Assembly (NCBI GenBank): GCA_036500345.1
Contig: DASYCE010000017.1
Coordinates: 74,071-138,070 of the forward strand
Direction: 5' to 3'
Source: Gemmatimonadales bacterium
GTDB taxonomy: Bacteria > Gemmatimonadota > Gemmatimonadetes > Gemmatimonadales > GWC2-71-9
Length of the DNA: 64,000 nucleotides
The number at the start of each line of letters is the position of its first letter. The first letter of the stretch is position 1. The notes beneath the pieces are model-generated. The model was not told where the DNA came from. It was given only the letters and a program-made list of their open reading frames with translations, and did not search any database. This document shows, piece after piece, positions 18,025 through 26,222 of the stretch. Position numbers and translations under genes: made by a program.

Positions 18025-19272
18025 TGCACTCGCTTCAGGCACTTCGGGTGGTTGGTCATTGCCGCGCTCGCCGGATGCGGTCCGTCCGCCAGCGCGGCGC
18101 CGGTGCCGCAGCATCCTGCGGTGCGCCCCGGAATCGACGTCCTCCTCACCGACTCGTTGCACCTCGTCCGCGGCAAGCGATTGGGCCTGGTCACCAACGT
18201 CGCCGCGGTCGACGCGCGCGGCGTGAGCGACATCAGCCGCATCCGGGGCGCCGGACTCACGCTGGTTGCCCTCTTTGCCCCCGAGCATGGGCTGACTGAA
18301 TCCGCGGCGCCAGGGGCCCGCGTCAACTCGCAGACCGACTCCGGCACCGGCACGCCAATTTACTCACTCTACGGTCGGACCACCGCGCCCACCGACTCGA
18401 TGCTGCGCGGCATTGATCTCCTCCTTGTCGACCTCCCCGACGTCGGCGCTCGCTACTACAGCTACCTTGCGACCACCGTCGGCGTGTTGCAAGCCGCGGC
18501 GGCGCATCACATTCCCGTCGTGATACTCGATCGCCCCAATCCGCTGGGCGATGTCATTGAGGGCAACATTCTCGATACCGCCTTTGCCTCCATGGTGGGC
18601 CGGATCGCCGTGCCGATCCGCCATGGCCTGACGCTCGGCGAGGAGTCGCGGCTCGCAATGTCTGATCTTCATGTACCCGCAGCGCTAACCGTCGTTCCCG
18701 TGGCTGGGTGGCGCCGATCAATCGGCTTCGACGAGACCGGTCTTCCGTTTCGCGCGCCGAGCCCCAACCTGCAGACTCTCATGGCGGTGCGAGCGTATCC
18801 CGGGCTCTGTCTCGTTGAAGGGACGTCGCTCTCCGTGGGGCGGGGAACTGACGCGGCCTTTCTCCAGTTCGGCGCCCCATGGCTCGATACCGCTGTCGTT
18901 CTGGGCGCGATCCGGAACGTGCATCTCGCCGGCGTCGAGTTTCGCGGCGTCGTGTTTCGGCCGCATGCGCCGGGCGATGGCAAGTTTGCCGAAACAGAAG
19001 TCAACGGCATTCGGCTCGTCATCACCGATCCGAAGACGTTCCGGCCGGTGACGGCGATAGTCAACCTCCTGGCGATTCTCGAGCGAGTTTATCCTGACAA
19101 GGTCGCGATTGGCGGATCATTCGATCGGCTCGCCGGTGGCCCCACGCTCCGCCAGGCGCTCCTCCGCGGTGAGTCGGCCCAGGCGATTATCGCCTCCTGG
19201 CGGGAGGGGCTCACCGCGTATCGCCACCGTGCGGCGCCGTTCCTTCTCTACCCGGGCGAACTGCAGGAATAG
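18019..19272 (+). CDS. namZ: Exo-beta-N-acetylmuramidase NamZ-like lipoprotein (DUF1343)
   Basis: A 417-residue lipoprotein (lipobox LAGC, C20) with the DUF1343 pattern: RLGLVTNVAAVD near residue 55, LFAPEHGL near 90, DLPDVGARYYSY near 145 and LDRPNPLGD near 175. The founding member, B. subtilis NamZ (YbbC), removes MurNAc from the non-reducing end of glycan chains and works with NagZ and AmiE. The divergent nagZ-amiE-like operon begins at the very next base after the start codon, so the three products most likely act in series on wall fragments. A GAGAG at 18011-18015 may serve as ribosome site. Confidence 0.9.
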   Translation: MHCTRFRHFGWLVIAALAGCGPSASAAPVPQHPAVRPGIDVLLTDSLHLVRGKRLGLVTNVAAVDARGVSDISRIRGAGLTLVALFAPEHGLTESAAPGARVNSQTDSGTGTPIYSLYGRTTAPTDSMLRGIDLLLVDLPDVGARYYSYLATTVGVLQAAAAHHIPVVILDRPNPLGDVIEGNILDTAFASMVGRIAVPIRHGLTLGEESRLAMSDLHVPAALTVVPVAGWRRSIGFDETGLPFRAPSPNLQTLMAVRAYPGLCLVEGTSLSVGRGTDAAFLQFGAPWLDTAVVLGAIRNVHLAGVEFRGVVFRPHAPGDGKFAETEVNGIRLVITDPKTFRPVTAIVNLLAILERVYPDKVAIGGSFDRLAGGPTLRQALLRGESAQAIIASWREGLTAYRHRAAPFLLYPGELQE

Positions 19273-19301
19273 GTTGCTGTAGTAGCCAATACCATAGGGC
19301 C

Positions 19302-19646
19302 TCAGCCCTCTTCTTCCATCGTCACGAACCGTCGCAGCAGGATTCCTGCGCCGGTACCGATTGCCGCGGGGATCAACGCCACGAAGGCGCCGGCGTTGAA
19401 TGGCTGAGGCGTTGCGAGGAGCCCGAGCCGCGGCAGGACGTAATCGCCGATCGGAATCATGAGCCCCAGGATCAAGGCCCGCCGCCACGCGCCCCGGGGC
19501 CACCCCAAGCCAAGGACGAACGAGCTCACCACCAGCACGAGGACGGTGGCCTGGACCTCGTCGTTATGGAGATCCACCGACACCGCAAAGACGCCGATAC
19601 CGAGCGCGAGGATCGACGGAACGACAGCGGGGGCGAATGATTTCAT
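19302..19646 (-). CDS. Small membrane protein of unknown function
   Basis: A 114-residue protein with three hydrophobic segments near 5-25, 33-50 and 80-102, a positive loop (PRGAWRRAL) and an acidic C-terminus (TMEEEG). GGGAGG directly touches the ATG with no spacer, which is closer than normal. I do not recognise the family. It is convergent with namZ and lies alone; length and composition look like a real membrane protein rather than a chance frame. Confidence 0.6.
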   Translation of the reverse strand: MKSFAPAVVPSILALGIGVFAVSVDLHNDEVQATVLVLVVSSFVLGLGWPRGAWRRALILGLMIPIGDYVLPRLGLLATPQPFNAGAFVALIPAAIGTGAGILLRRFVTMEEEG

Positions 19647-19721
19647 CCTCCCATCGACGAATTCCCGCCGGCGACTGTTTCGCGCGGCCCGCGCCGCCGG
19701 TCAAACTGACACGCTTTCACG

Positions 19722-19750
19722 TTGCCCCACCCCCCTCCGGCGGTTAGTTT
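19722..19750 (+). promoter_or_regulatory. Promoter of the inositol-lipid operon
   Basis: TTGCCC (19722-19727) and TAGTTT (19745-19750) are 17 bp apart and precede the phosphatidyltransferase GTG by about 66 bp. Confidence 0.5.
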
Positions 19751-19816
19751 TTCGGCTCCTTCCCGCTGCCTTGGCGAGCCCTCGGGCCCCGCGCAGCAAC
19801 CACCTGTAGGGGGCGC

Positions 19817-20446
19817 GTGACAGAACTGGTCAGCGGGGCGATCAGCGCATATCACCGCGGGACGGCGCCGCTGGTGCGGGCACTGCTGCGCAGCGGGATT
19901 ACCCCCAATTCCATCACCACCGTTGGCGCCCTGCTGATCGCGCTCTCCGCAGTGGCCTACGGTTATGGACACATGCACTGGGGCGGGGGACTGCTCCTCG
20001 CCTCCGGGATCCTCGACACTCTCGACGGATCAGTCGCCAGGCTCGGTCAGCGAACGACCAAGTGGGGGGCGTTCTACGACTCCACCCTCGATCGGATGGG
20101 TGACGGGGCGCTCTTCGTCGGCCTGGCGTCGTGGATGATCTATGCGCGCGACATCTCGCTGCGCGAGCTCTCGATCATCGCCTGTCTCCTCGGGATTCTC
20201 TCGTCGCTGCTGGTGTCCTACATGCGGGCGCGGGCGGAGAGCCTCGGCATGGATGGCAAGGTCGGGATCGCGCAACGGGCCGAGCGCATCCTGGGACTGG
20301 GTCTGACCACGATCGTCTTCGGCTCCAATTGGCACGCAGTTCCGATTACTGTGGTGCTCACTATCCTGACCGTGCTGTCGCTGGTGACGGTCGTTCAACG
20401 ATTCGTGCACGTGCGCCGGCAGGCGATCGCGGCCGATATCACGTAA
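19817..20446 (+). CDS. CDP-alcohol phosphatidyltransferase, probable phosphatidylinositol-phosphate synthase
   Basis: A 209-residue inner-membrane enzyme with about six helices. The full family motif is present: D67-x2-D70-G71-x2-A74-R75, then G84, D88 and D92, which binds the metal and CDP-diacylglycerol. The segment after the motif (DRMGDGALFVGLASW) resembles actinobacterial PIP synthase more than PgsA or PssA. The next gene, 12 bp downstream, makes myo-inositol-3-phosphate, exactly the acceptor of PIP synthase, so context and sequence agree. Start is GTG with AGGGGG just upstream. PgsA-type glycerol-phosphate transfer remains possible. Confidence 0.85.
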   Translation: MTELVSGAISAYHRGTAPLVRALLRSGITPNSITTVGALLIALSAVAYGYGHMHWGGGLLLASGILDTLDGSVARLGQRTTKWGAFYDSTLDRMGDGALFVGLASWMIYARDISLRELSIIACLLGILSSLLVSYMRARAESLGMDGKVGIAQRAERILGLGLTTIVFGSNWHAVPITVVLTILTVLSLVTVVQRFVHVRRQAIAADIT

Positions 20447-20458
20447 CTGGGAGTACCT

Positions 20459-21790
20459 GTGGGGAATTCTGAACGTCGGACGGTTGCAGCTGCGAATGGC
20501 AAGCTCGGTGTCATGTGCGTCGGCCTCGGCGCCGTGGCCTCCACCTTCATCGCCGGGGTCGAACTCACGCGGCGCGGCCTCGCGAAACCGTACGGTTCGC
20601 TCACGCAGATGGCGACGATTCGCCTCGGCAAGCGCACCGACAACCGCGCGCCGCTGATTCGTGACTTCGTCCCGCTCGCCAAGCTGGACGATCTGGTGTT
20701 TGCGGCGTGGGATCCGGTTCCTGATGACGCATATCGCTCGTGCCTGCACTGCGGCGTCTTCGACAAGCACGATCATGTCGAGCCGATTCGGGCGTTCCTC
20801 GAGGGGATCAAACCGATGCCCGCGGCGTTCGATCAGGCGTACGTCAAGCGCCTTGAGGGAACCAACGTCAAGAAGGGCAAGAACAAGCGCGACCTCGCCG
20901 AACAACTGCGCAAGGACATCCGCGACTTCAAGGAGAAGAGCGGCGTGTCGCGCTGCGTCATGGTCTGGTGCGCCTCGACCGAGATCTTCATCGTCCCAGG
21001 CGCGACCCATGAAACGCTGGCTGCGTTCGAAGCGGCGATGGAGGCCAACGATCCGTCGATCGCGCCTTCAATGCTCTACGCCTGGGCCGCGCTGATGGAA
21101 GGGGTGCCGTTCGCCAACGGCGCGCCCAATCTCACCTGCGACATCGGGGCGATCACCCAACTGGCGCGCGACAAGGGGCTCGCCATCGGCGGGAAGGATT
21201 TCAAGACCGGCCAGACGATGATCAAGACCGTGCTCGCGCCGATGTTCAAGGCGCGGATGCTCGGCGTCGCCGGCTGGTACTCCACCAACATTCTCGGCAA
21301 TCGCGACGGCGAAGTCCTCGACGATCCCGAGTCGTTCAAGACCAAGGAAGAGTCCAAGCTCGGCGTCCTCGAGTTCATCCTGCAGCCGAAGCTTCATCCC
21401 GAACTGTACGGCAATCTCTTCCACAAGGTGCGGATCAACTACTATCCGCCGCGCGGCGACAACAAGGAGGGATGGGACAACATCGACATCTTCGGGTGGT
21501 GCGGCTACCCGATGCAGATCAAGGTCGATTTCCTCTGTCGCGATTCGATCCTCGCCGCGCCGCTGGTCCTCGATCTTGCGCTCTTCTTCGACCTGGCGCA
21601 GCGCGCCGGGATGAGCGGTGTGCAGGAGTGGCTGTCGTTCTACTTCAAGAGTCCGCAGGCGACGCCCGGCCTCTATCCCGAACACGACCTCTTCATCCAG
21701 CAGACCAAGCTCAAGAACACGCTGCGCTGGATGATGGGTGAGGATGTCATCACCCATCTCGGCCAGGACTACCCGCAGGACGCCGAGTAG
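20459..21790 (+). CDS. ino1: myo-Inositol-1(3)-phosphate synthase
   Basis: A 443-residue cytoplasmic enzyme turning glucose 6-phosphate into inositol phosphate with NAD+. The N-terminus holds a Rossmann turn (VMCVGLGAVASTFIAG, near 18-33), and the mid-region has the family stretches GKDFKTGQTMIKT and STNILGNRDG, with NYYPPRGDNKEGWDNIDIFGW near 320. GTG start with GGGAG 5 bp upstream. It is in an operon with the phosphatidyltransferase ahead and a small unknown protein behind, giving a short route to inositol phospholipid. Such enzymes are rare outside Actinobacteria and a few other phyla. Confidence 0.95.
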   Translation: MGNSERRTVAAANGKLGVMCVGLGAVASTFIAGVELTRRGLAKPYGSLTQMATIRLGKRTDNRAPLIRDFVPLAKLDDLVFAAWDPVPDDAYRSCLHCGVFDKHDHVEPIRAFLEGIKPMPAAFDQAYVKRLEGTNVKKGKNKRDLAEQLRKDIRDFKEKSGVSRCVMVWCASTEIFIVPGATHETLAAFEAAMEANDPSIAPSMLYAWAALMEGVPFANGAPNLTCDIGAITQLARDKGLAIGGKDFKTGQTMIKTVLAPMFKARMLGVAGWYSTNILGNRDGEVLDDPESFKTKEESKLGVLEFILQPKLHPELYGNLFHKVRINYYPPRGDNKEGWDNIDIFGWCGYPMQIKVDFLCRDSILAAPLVLDLALFFDLAQRAGMSGVQEWLSFYFKSPQATPGLYPEHDLFIQQTKLKNTLRWMMGEDVITHLGQDYPQDAE

Positions 21791-21804
21791 GAAGGGAGCG
21801 GTTG

Positions 21805-22095
21805 ATGAAATACTTCCATCGGGCGCATGCTGCGCCCGATCTCGTGATGGCGAAGGCCGCGTCGTGGTTTGGCGCGCGCCTCACGCCGTCGGGGGAAGCG
21901 CCCCGGCACCGGGCGTTCGCCGGCTCGCTCGGCAGCGTGACGGTGACGGCGCGGCCCGAAGGCGGCCACTACACGCTGGTCACGGTGGCCACCGATCAGC
22001 CCGGTGAGAGTGAGCTCGACAAGTACGCCAAGCATTTCCTCGGGACCGTGCACGTCGTCGACGAGCCGACGCACGAACTCCGCGGCGACTACTGA
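21805..22095 (+). CDS. Small conserved-looking protein of unknown function
   Basis: A 96-residue soluble protein without signal peptide or membrane segment. I do not recognise it. It has a beta-rich middle (AFAGSLGSVTVTARPEGGHYTLVTVATD) and acidic C-terminus. The ATG at 21805 has GGGAG 6 bp upstream. It sits 14 bp after the inositol-phosphate synthase and 15 bp before the phosphate transport regulator, so it is inside a run of same-strand genes and may be co-expressed with either set. Confidence 0.7.
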   Translation: MKYFHRAHAAPDLVMAKAASWFGARLTPSGEAPRHRAFAGSLGSVTVTARPEGGHYTLVTVATDQPGESELDKYAKHFLGTVHVVDEPTHELRGDY

Positions 22096-22110
22096 TCGTC
22101 CGGAGACATC

Positions 22111-22737
22111 ATGGCCCTTCGACTCCTTCCGCGCGATGAACGCTTCTTCGACCTCTTCACGTCACTGGCGAAGACGTCGGTGGACGGGTCGCGTCACCTC
22201 GCCGAACTCTTCCGGCGTGAAGACGACGATCGCTGGCAACTGGTGGAGGCGATCAAGCGCGTCGAACACGACGCCGACGATATCACCCATTCAATCGTCA
22301 CCCGTCTCGACCGCACCTTCATCACGCCGTTCGATCCCGAGGATATCCATCTCCTCGCCTCCCGCCTCGATGACATCATGGATCGGATCGACAGCACGGC
22401 ACGCCTCACGCGGATCTTCCGCGTGGCCGAGGTGCCCGAGGGAGCGCTGCTGATGTGCGATGCGATTCACCGTACCACGCAGAAGGTGCTCATCGCGGTC
22501 GAGGCGCTCAAGGATGGGTCGTCCGATACGGTGCTCGCGGCGTGCCGTGAGATCAAGAAGTTCGAAGAGGAAGGCGACGCGCTCTACTATCTCTGGCTCG
22601 GCCGACTTTTCGAAGACCGGCACGATCCGATCACGGTGATCACCTGGAAGGAGTTGTACGACACGCTCGAGAAGACGCTCGACAGCGCCGAAGACGCCGC
22701 CAACGTCCTCGAGTCGGTCACCATCAAGCATGGGTGA
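22111..22737 (+). CDS. DUF47/PhoU-like phosphate transport regulator
   Basis: A 208-residue all-helical protein with the DUF47 pattern: RFFDLFTSLA near 11, a HDADDITHSIVTRLDRTFITPFDPEDI block near 52-75, and RLDDIMDRIDSTAR. Members act with PiT transporters, a pairing known as Pap-Pit. The PiT gene starts 3 bp downstream of its stop, which confirms the partnership. It is cytoplasmic and probably controls the carrier; the mechanism is not established. Confidence 0.93.
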   Translation: MALRLLPRDERFFDLFTSLAKTSVDGSRHLAELFRREDDDRWQLVEAIKRVEHDADDITHSIVTRLDRTFITPFDPEDIHLLASRLDDIMDRIDSTARLTRIFRVAEVPEGALLMCDAIHRTTQKVLIAVEALKDGSSDTVLAACREIKKFEEEGDALYYLWLGRLFEDRHDPITVITWKELYDTLEKTLDSAEDAANVLESVTIKHG

Positions 22738-22740
22738 CCG

Positions 22741-23772
22741 ATGGATCACAACCTGACCTTCGTCCTGCTGGTCATCGTTGTGGCGCTCCTCTTCGATTTC
22801 AGCAACGGTTTCCACGACAGCGCCAACTCGATCGCCACCGTCGTCGCCACGCGCGTGCTGTCGCCGAGGTGGGCGGTACTCTGGGCCGCGACGTTCAACT
22901 TTCTGGCCGCATTCGTTGTCGGGACCGCCGTGGCGCAGACGTTCGCTCACGGCCTGATCAACCCGAACATCGTCTCTCCGACGCTGGTGTTCTCGGCCCT
23001 CCTCGGCGCGATCGGATGGAACCTCATCACCTGGTGGCTCGGCCTGCCGAGCTCGTCATCGCACGCGCTCATGGGGGGCTACGCCGGCGCCGCGCTCGCC
23101 AAGGCCGGCTTCAGCGCGATCATCGTCGCCGGATGGATCAAGCCGATCCTCGGGATCGTCGTCTCGCCGCTGCTCGGCATGGTCCTCGGACTGACGCTCT
23201 CCATCGTGCTGTCATGGTCGCTCTGGAAGCAGAACGGCCGGAAGATGGAGCATCTCTTCCGCAGGCTGCAGCTCCTCTCGGCGGGACTCTATTCGTTCAG
23301 CCACGGCTCCAACGACGCGCAGAAGACGATGGGGATCATCGTCGGACTTCTGGTCGCATCGCAGGAACTCTTCGTGGGTCAGCGCGGCGTGTTGCACAAG
23401 CTGCATGTCACCAATTCCGACGGCATACCGGTCTGGGTCGTGGTGATCTGCTATGGTGCCATCGCGGCGGGGACGGCGATGGGCGGTTGGCGCATCGTGC
23501 GGACGATGGGGACGCGGATTACCAAGCTTCGTCCCTTCGACGGATTCTGCGCGGAAACTGGCGGTGCAGCGACGGTGCTCTTCGCCTCGCATTTGGGCGT
23601 GCCCGTAAGCACCACGCACACCATCACCGGCGCGATCGTCGGCGTCGGGGCGTCGAAGCGCGCCGCGGCCGTCCGGTGGAATGTGGCGAGTCAGATCGTC
23701 TGGGCGTGGATTCTCACGATCCCTGCCGCCGCTCTGATCGCGGCGATCGTCTTCGAGATCCTGCCGAAATAA
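22741..23772 (+). CDS. pit: PiT-family inorganic phosphate transporter
   Basis: A 343-residue membrane protein with about ten helices and both PiT signature repeats: FDFSNGFHDSANSIATVVATRVLSP near 19 and the second GSNDAQKTMG near 193. The mid-region PSSSSHALMGG and the late PVSTTHTITGAIVGVG are also PiT landmarks. It imports phosphate with H+ or Na+. The DUF47 gene directly upstream is its usual partner. Phosphate supply is also relevant to the preceding phospholipid genes, but that link is only positional. Confidence 0.95.
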   Translation: MDHNLTFVLLVIVVALLFDFSNGFHDSANSIATVVATRVLSPRWAVLWAATFNFLAAFVVGTAVAQTFAHGLINPNIVSPTLVFSALLGAIGWNLITWWLGLPSSSSHALMGGYAGAALAKAGFSAIIVAGWIKPILGIVVSPLLGMVLGLTLSIVLSWSLWKQNGRKMEHLFRRLQLLSAGLYSFSHGSNDAQKTMGIIVGLLVASQELFVGQRGVLHKLHVTNSDGIPVWVVVICYGAIAAGTAMGGWRIVRTMGTRITKLRPFDGFCAETGGAATVLFASHLGVPVSTTHTITGAIVGVGASKRAAAVRWNVASQIVWAWILTIPAAALIAAIVFEILPK

Positions 23773-23800
23773 CCGTCGTTGCGTGGCGGACGTCTGGATG

Positions 23801-25417
23801 CTACGCGGCGGCTTCCTCGACCCACATCTCCGCGGTTCCCATCGTCTCGGCCGCGCGCATGAACGCCTGATAGACGTCCGGGCGCCAATGCCCCTGGCTC
23901 TTCGCCATGATCCCGAGCGCCGTCTCCCGATCGAGCGCCGGGCGATAGCTGCGCGCCGACGTGAGCGCGTCCCACACATCGGCGACGCCGACGATCTGCG
24001 CCGTCACCGGAATGTTGTCGCCTTCGAGGCGGTCGGGATAGCCGGTGCCATCGTACTTCTCATGATGCCAGCGGATGATCGGCTTGATGTCCCAGGGGAA
24101 TTCGACTTCTTCGAGCATCTCGATCCCCCACACGGGGTGCATCGCGATGATCTTGAATTCCGAACGGCTCAGCTGCCCCGGCTTGTTGAGGATTTCATGC
24201 GGGACCTTCACCTTGCCGACGTCGTGCAGGTACGCGCCGAGCCGGATCGTTGTCTGCTGCACGTCGTCGAGGCCAAGCGCCCGAGCCACGGCGGTCGCAT
24301 AGGTCGCGACGCGCTCGCAATGACCGTATGTGTAGGTGTCGGCTGATTCGATCGACTGGCCCCAGTTGCGAAGCACCTGGAGATAGGTGTTTTCCAGTTC
24401 CTCGCGCTTGCCGTTGACGTCGACCGCGTCGGTGCGCGCATTGAGGCGCGAAAAGAGCTGATGCGCCGCGTGCAGCTGCGTCAGTGCTTCGATGTTGCGG
24501 TTCTGCGCCTGGCAGAGCACCGCCATCTCACGCGTGGCTTCCGCCTCGCTCAGGACCGACCCGGTACGCCGCGCCAGATCGAGTGCTGCCTGAAGCCGCG
24601 CTTCGGCGAGGACCGGCCGCCCCGTTTCGCGATACATGACGCCGAGCATCCGGTACGCGTCAGCCTTGTCGAGTTCCGCTTCGACCTTGTCGAAGAGCTT
24701 GAGCGCCGCTTCGGCGCTGGTCTTCGCGTCGTCGTACAGGCATCGGGCGAGATGCACCTCGGCATGATTGAGGAGGCAGAGCCCCTGCAGGTGGACGTCA
24801 TCGGTCCGTTGAGCGAGGTCGAAGCTCTGCCGGAAATGACCGTCGGCCGTGTCCCATTGCTTTCGGTCGGCGTTGAGCATCCCGAGGTTGTGATGCGCCA
24901 GCGCACGTCCGTTCTCATCCCCCGCCCGCTGGTACGCGTCGAGTGAGTGCTCGTAATGCGTCAATGCGCTGGCGTAGTCACCTTCGATGTTGTTGAGGAT
25001 GCCGAGATTCTGCTCGATCCGAGCCACGAGGGCGGAATCGCCGCTGCCGGCGGCAAGCGCGTCCGCGTACCAGGTGCGCGCGTCCGCCATGTCGCCGTTC
25101 TCGAAGGCCATGCTGGCCCGGGCATTCAGCGCCTGCGCCACGAGGAGCTGATTGCCGAGTTGCGCGGCAAGCTTGTGACTCGCCTGGCAGAGCGACCGGG
25201 CGAGTGCCGGCTGGTTGCGGCGGTGATGCAGGACGCTCAGGCACCGATAGGCTTCGGCCACGATCTCGAGTTCGCCGCTCTCCTGCCCGACCCGGATGAC
25301 GGAATCGTACCCACGGATTGCTTCCGTCACCCGGCCGGCACGGTCGTGTCCCTTGGCGTCGCGGAGAAGATCCGCCGCCGATCCTGCAGGGCGCGCCGCC
25401 GTGCCTATGAGCCGCAT
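23801..25417 (-). CDS. TPR-domain HD-GYP cyclic-di-GMP phosphodiesterase
   Basis: A 538-residue cytoplasmic protein. Residues about 20-330 are tetratricopeptide-like helical repeats (for example ALAHHNLGMLNADRKQWDTA). Residues about 345-520 are an HD-GYP domain with the H398-D399 pair in HDVGKVKVP, then HHEKYDGTGYPDRLEGD with a true GYP motif, so hydrolysis of c-di-GMP is likely. I place the start at ATG 25417, 4 bp after the stop of the lipoprotein gene ahead; the longer frame upstream overlaps that gene and is low-quality. HD-GYP proteins usually have a receiver domain; here TPRs probably bring in partners instead. Confidence 0.9.
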   Translation of the reverse strand: MRLIGTAARPAGSAADLLRDAKGHDRAGRVTEAIRGYDSVIRVGQESGELEIVAEAYRCLSVLHHRRNQPALARSLCQASHKLAAQLGNQLLVAQALNARASMAFENGDMADARTWYADALAAGSGDSALVARIEQNLGILNNIEGDYASALTHYEHSLDAYQRAGDENGRALAHHNLGMLNADRKQWDTADGHFRQSFDLAQRTDDVHLQGLCLLNHAEVHLARCLYDDAKTSAEAALKLFDKVEAELDKADAYRMLGVMYRETGRPVLAEARLQAALDLARRTGSVLSEAEATREMAVLCQAQNRNIEALTQLHAAHQLFSRLNARTDAVDVNGKREELENTYLQVLRNWGQSIESADTYTYGHCERVATYATAVARALGLDDVQQTTIRLGAYLHDVGKVKVPHEILNKPGQLSRSEFKIIAMHPVWGIEMLEEVEFPWDIKPIIRWHHEKYDGTGYPDRLEGDNIPVTAQIVGVADVWDALTSARSYRPALDRETALGIMAKSQGHWRPDVYQAFMRAAETMGTAEMWVEEAAA

Positions 25418-25421
25418 TCCG

Positions 25422-25976
25422 TTACCAGGCCACCGCGTAGCGCGAGAAGTGATGGATCTGGGCCGAAATGGTGTGCGAGGTCCGCGAGGTCGGGAGCCGC
25501 TCGAGGATGTTGCCGAAATCGTCGGTGTAGACGACCTGCGCATTCGCCGGGTTGCCGAGACAGTCGGTGTTGAACGTCAGTGTCGGCGGTGCGTCCGAGG
25601 CGAATTTCAGTCCTTCAGGGAAGTACTGGACGGTGATCGTCTTCCCGATGAGCGAGGGAAGGGCGACGATGTGCGTCAGCTGCGACAGGGCGTGCTTCGG
25701 GATGACGAGCGACGTCGCGCCGAGCGTGACGGTGCCACCGTTCGGCCCGATGTCGACACTGATGCTGCCCGACAGCGCGCATCCCAGCGACGTGAGCGGC
25801 CCGGGGAGGTGCAGCGTCGGCAGCGGCAGCGAGAGCGTCAGGTTCTCGCTCGGCTTCGGAGCCGTGGTGGTGGTCTGCGATTCGGGCGCGGACGGCGCCG
25901 TCGGCAGCGAGCCGCCGCAGCCGGCCAACATCACGGCGGCGAGTGCAGTCGCGAAACGAACGGGGGTGCGGAACAT
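25422..25976 (-). CDS. Lipoprotein with ZU5-like domain
   Basis: A 184-residue lipoprotein (lipobox LAGC, C20) with a Thr/Pro/Ser-rich spacer near 25-50 and a beta-rich domain with the ZU5-like run GPNGGTVTLGATSLVIPKHAL, then a C-terminal HHFSRYAVAW typical of extracytoplasmic ZU5-type domains. The ATG at 25976 follows GGAG by 7 bp. It is the first gene after a 150-nt leader that resembles a c-di-GMP riboswitch, and the HD-GYP gene follows 4 bp after its stop. A role at the cell surface under c-di-GMP control is a reasonable guess; function is not known. Confidence 0.8.
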   Translation of the reverse strand: MFRTPVRFATALAAVMLAGCGGSLPTAPSAPESQTTTTAPKPSENLTLSLPLPTLHLPGPLTSLGCALSGSISVDIGPNGGTVTLGATSLVIPKHALSQLTHIVALPSLIGKTITVQYFPEGLKFASDAPPTLTFNTDCLGNPANAQVVYTDDFGNILERLPTSRTSHTISAQIHHFSRYAVAW

Positions 25977-26101
25977 CGACCTGCTCCTTCCACTTGTGGT
26001 TAGTCGTGACCAGTCAGACTTCCGAGGCATCGCGCTCCGTGTCTCCTGCTCGCCGACTCCACGACGCAGAAACGCGGTACCTCCACTCCGAGAACCGAGG
26101 G

Positions 26102-26117
26102 GAGACACCGCTGTCTC
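26102..26117 (-). promoter_or_regulatory. Hairpin directly after the riboswitch-like leader
   Basis: GAGACA / TGTCTC with a 4-nt loop lies about 11 nt downstream of the aptamer-like fold in the mRNA. There is no T-run behind it. Its 5' arm is part of a sequence that can instead pair with the aptamer, so it may belong to the expression platform. Confidence 0.4.
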
Positions 26118-26127
26118 GCGACCCTGG

Positions 26128-26222
26128 TCCACCTTCGGCACCTAGCCATCTCGCCTTCCGCCCGTGGCGGTGCGAGACCTTCGGTTTTGCGACCCCGGAT
26201 CACTCCGGGTGTGCTGTATCGA
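26128..26222 (-). promoter_or_regulatory. Candidate c-di-GMP-I (GEMM) type riboswitch
   Basis: Read on the minus strand, the leader holds a stem CCCGGA/TCCGGG closed by a GNRA loop (GTGA, plus 26200-26203), then GTCGCAAAACC, then GGTCTCGC, a long hairpin, GCGAGATGGCTAGG and TGCCGA. In order and spacing this follows the GEMM-I pattern GACGCAAAGCC - GG..CU - AG..AGCCGGG - UUGCCGA. The GNRA stem and the GCAAA joint are the parts that fold onto the second stem in known aptamers. The 5' GGGCAAACC strand is poorly kept (ACAGCACACC), so it may be a variant. The operon behind ends in an HD-GYP gene, which fits. Confidence 0.5.

Noticed and set aside
19273-19301. TTGCTGTAGTAGCC as a further copy of the TAGTA inverted repeat
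   Set aside because: Only one half-site matches and no symmetric partner is present.
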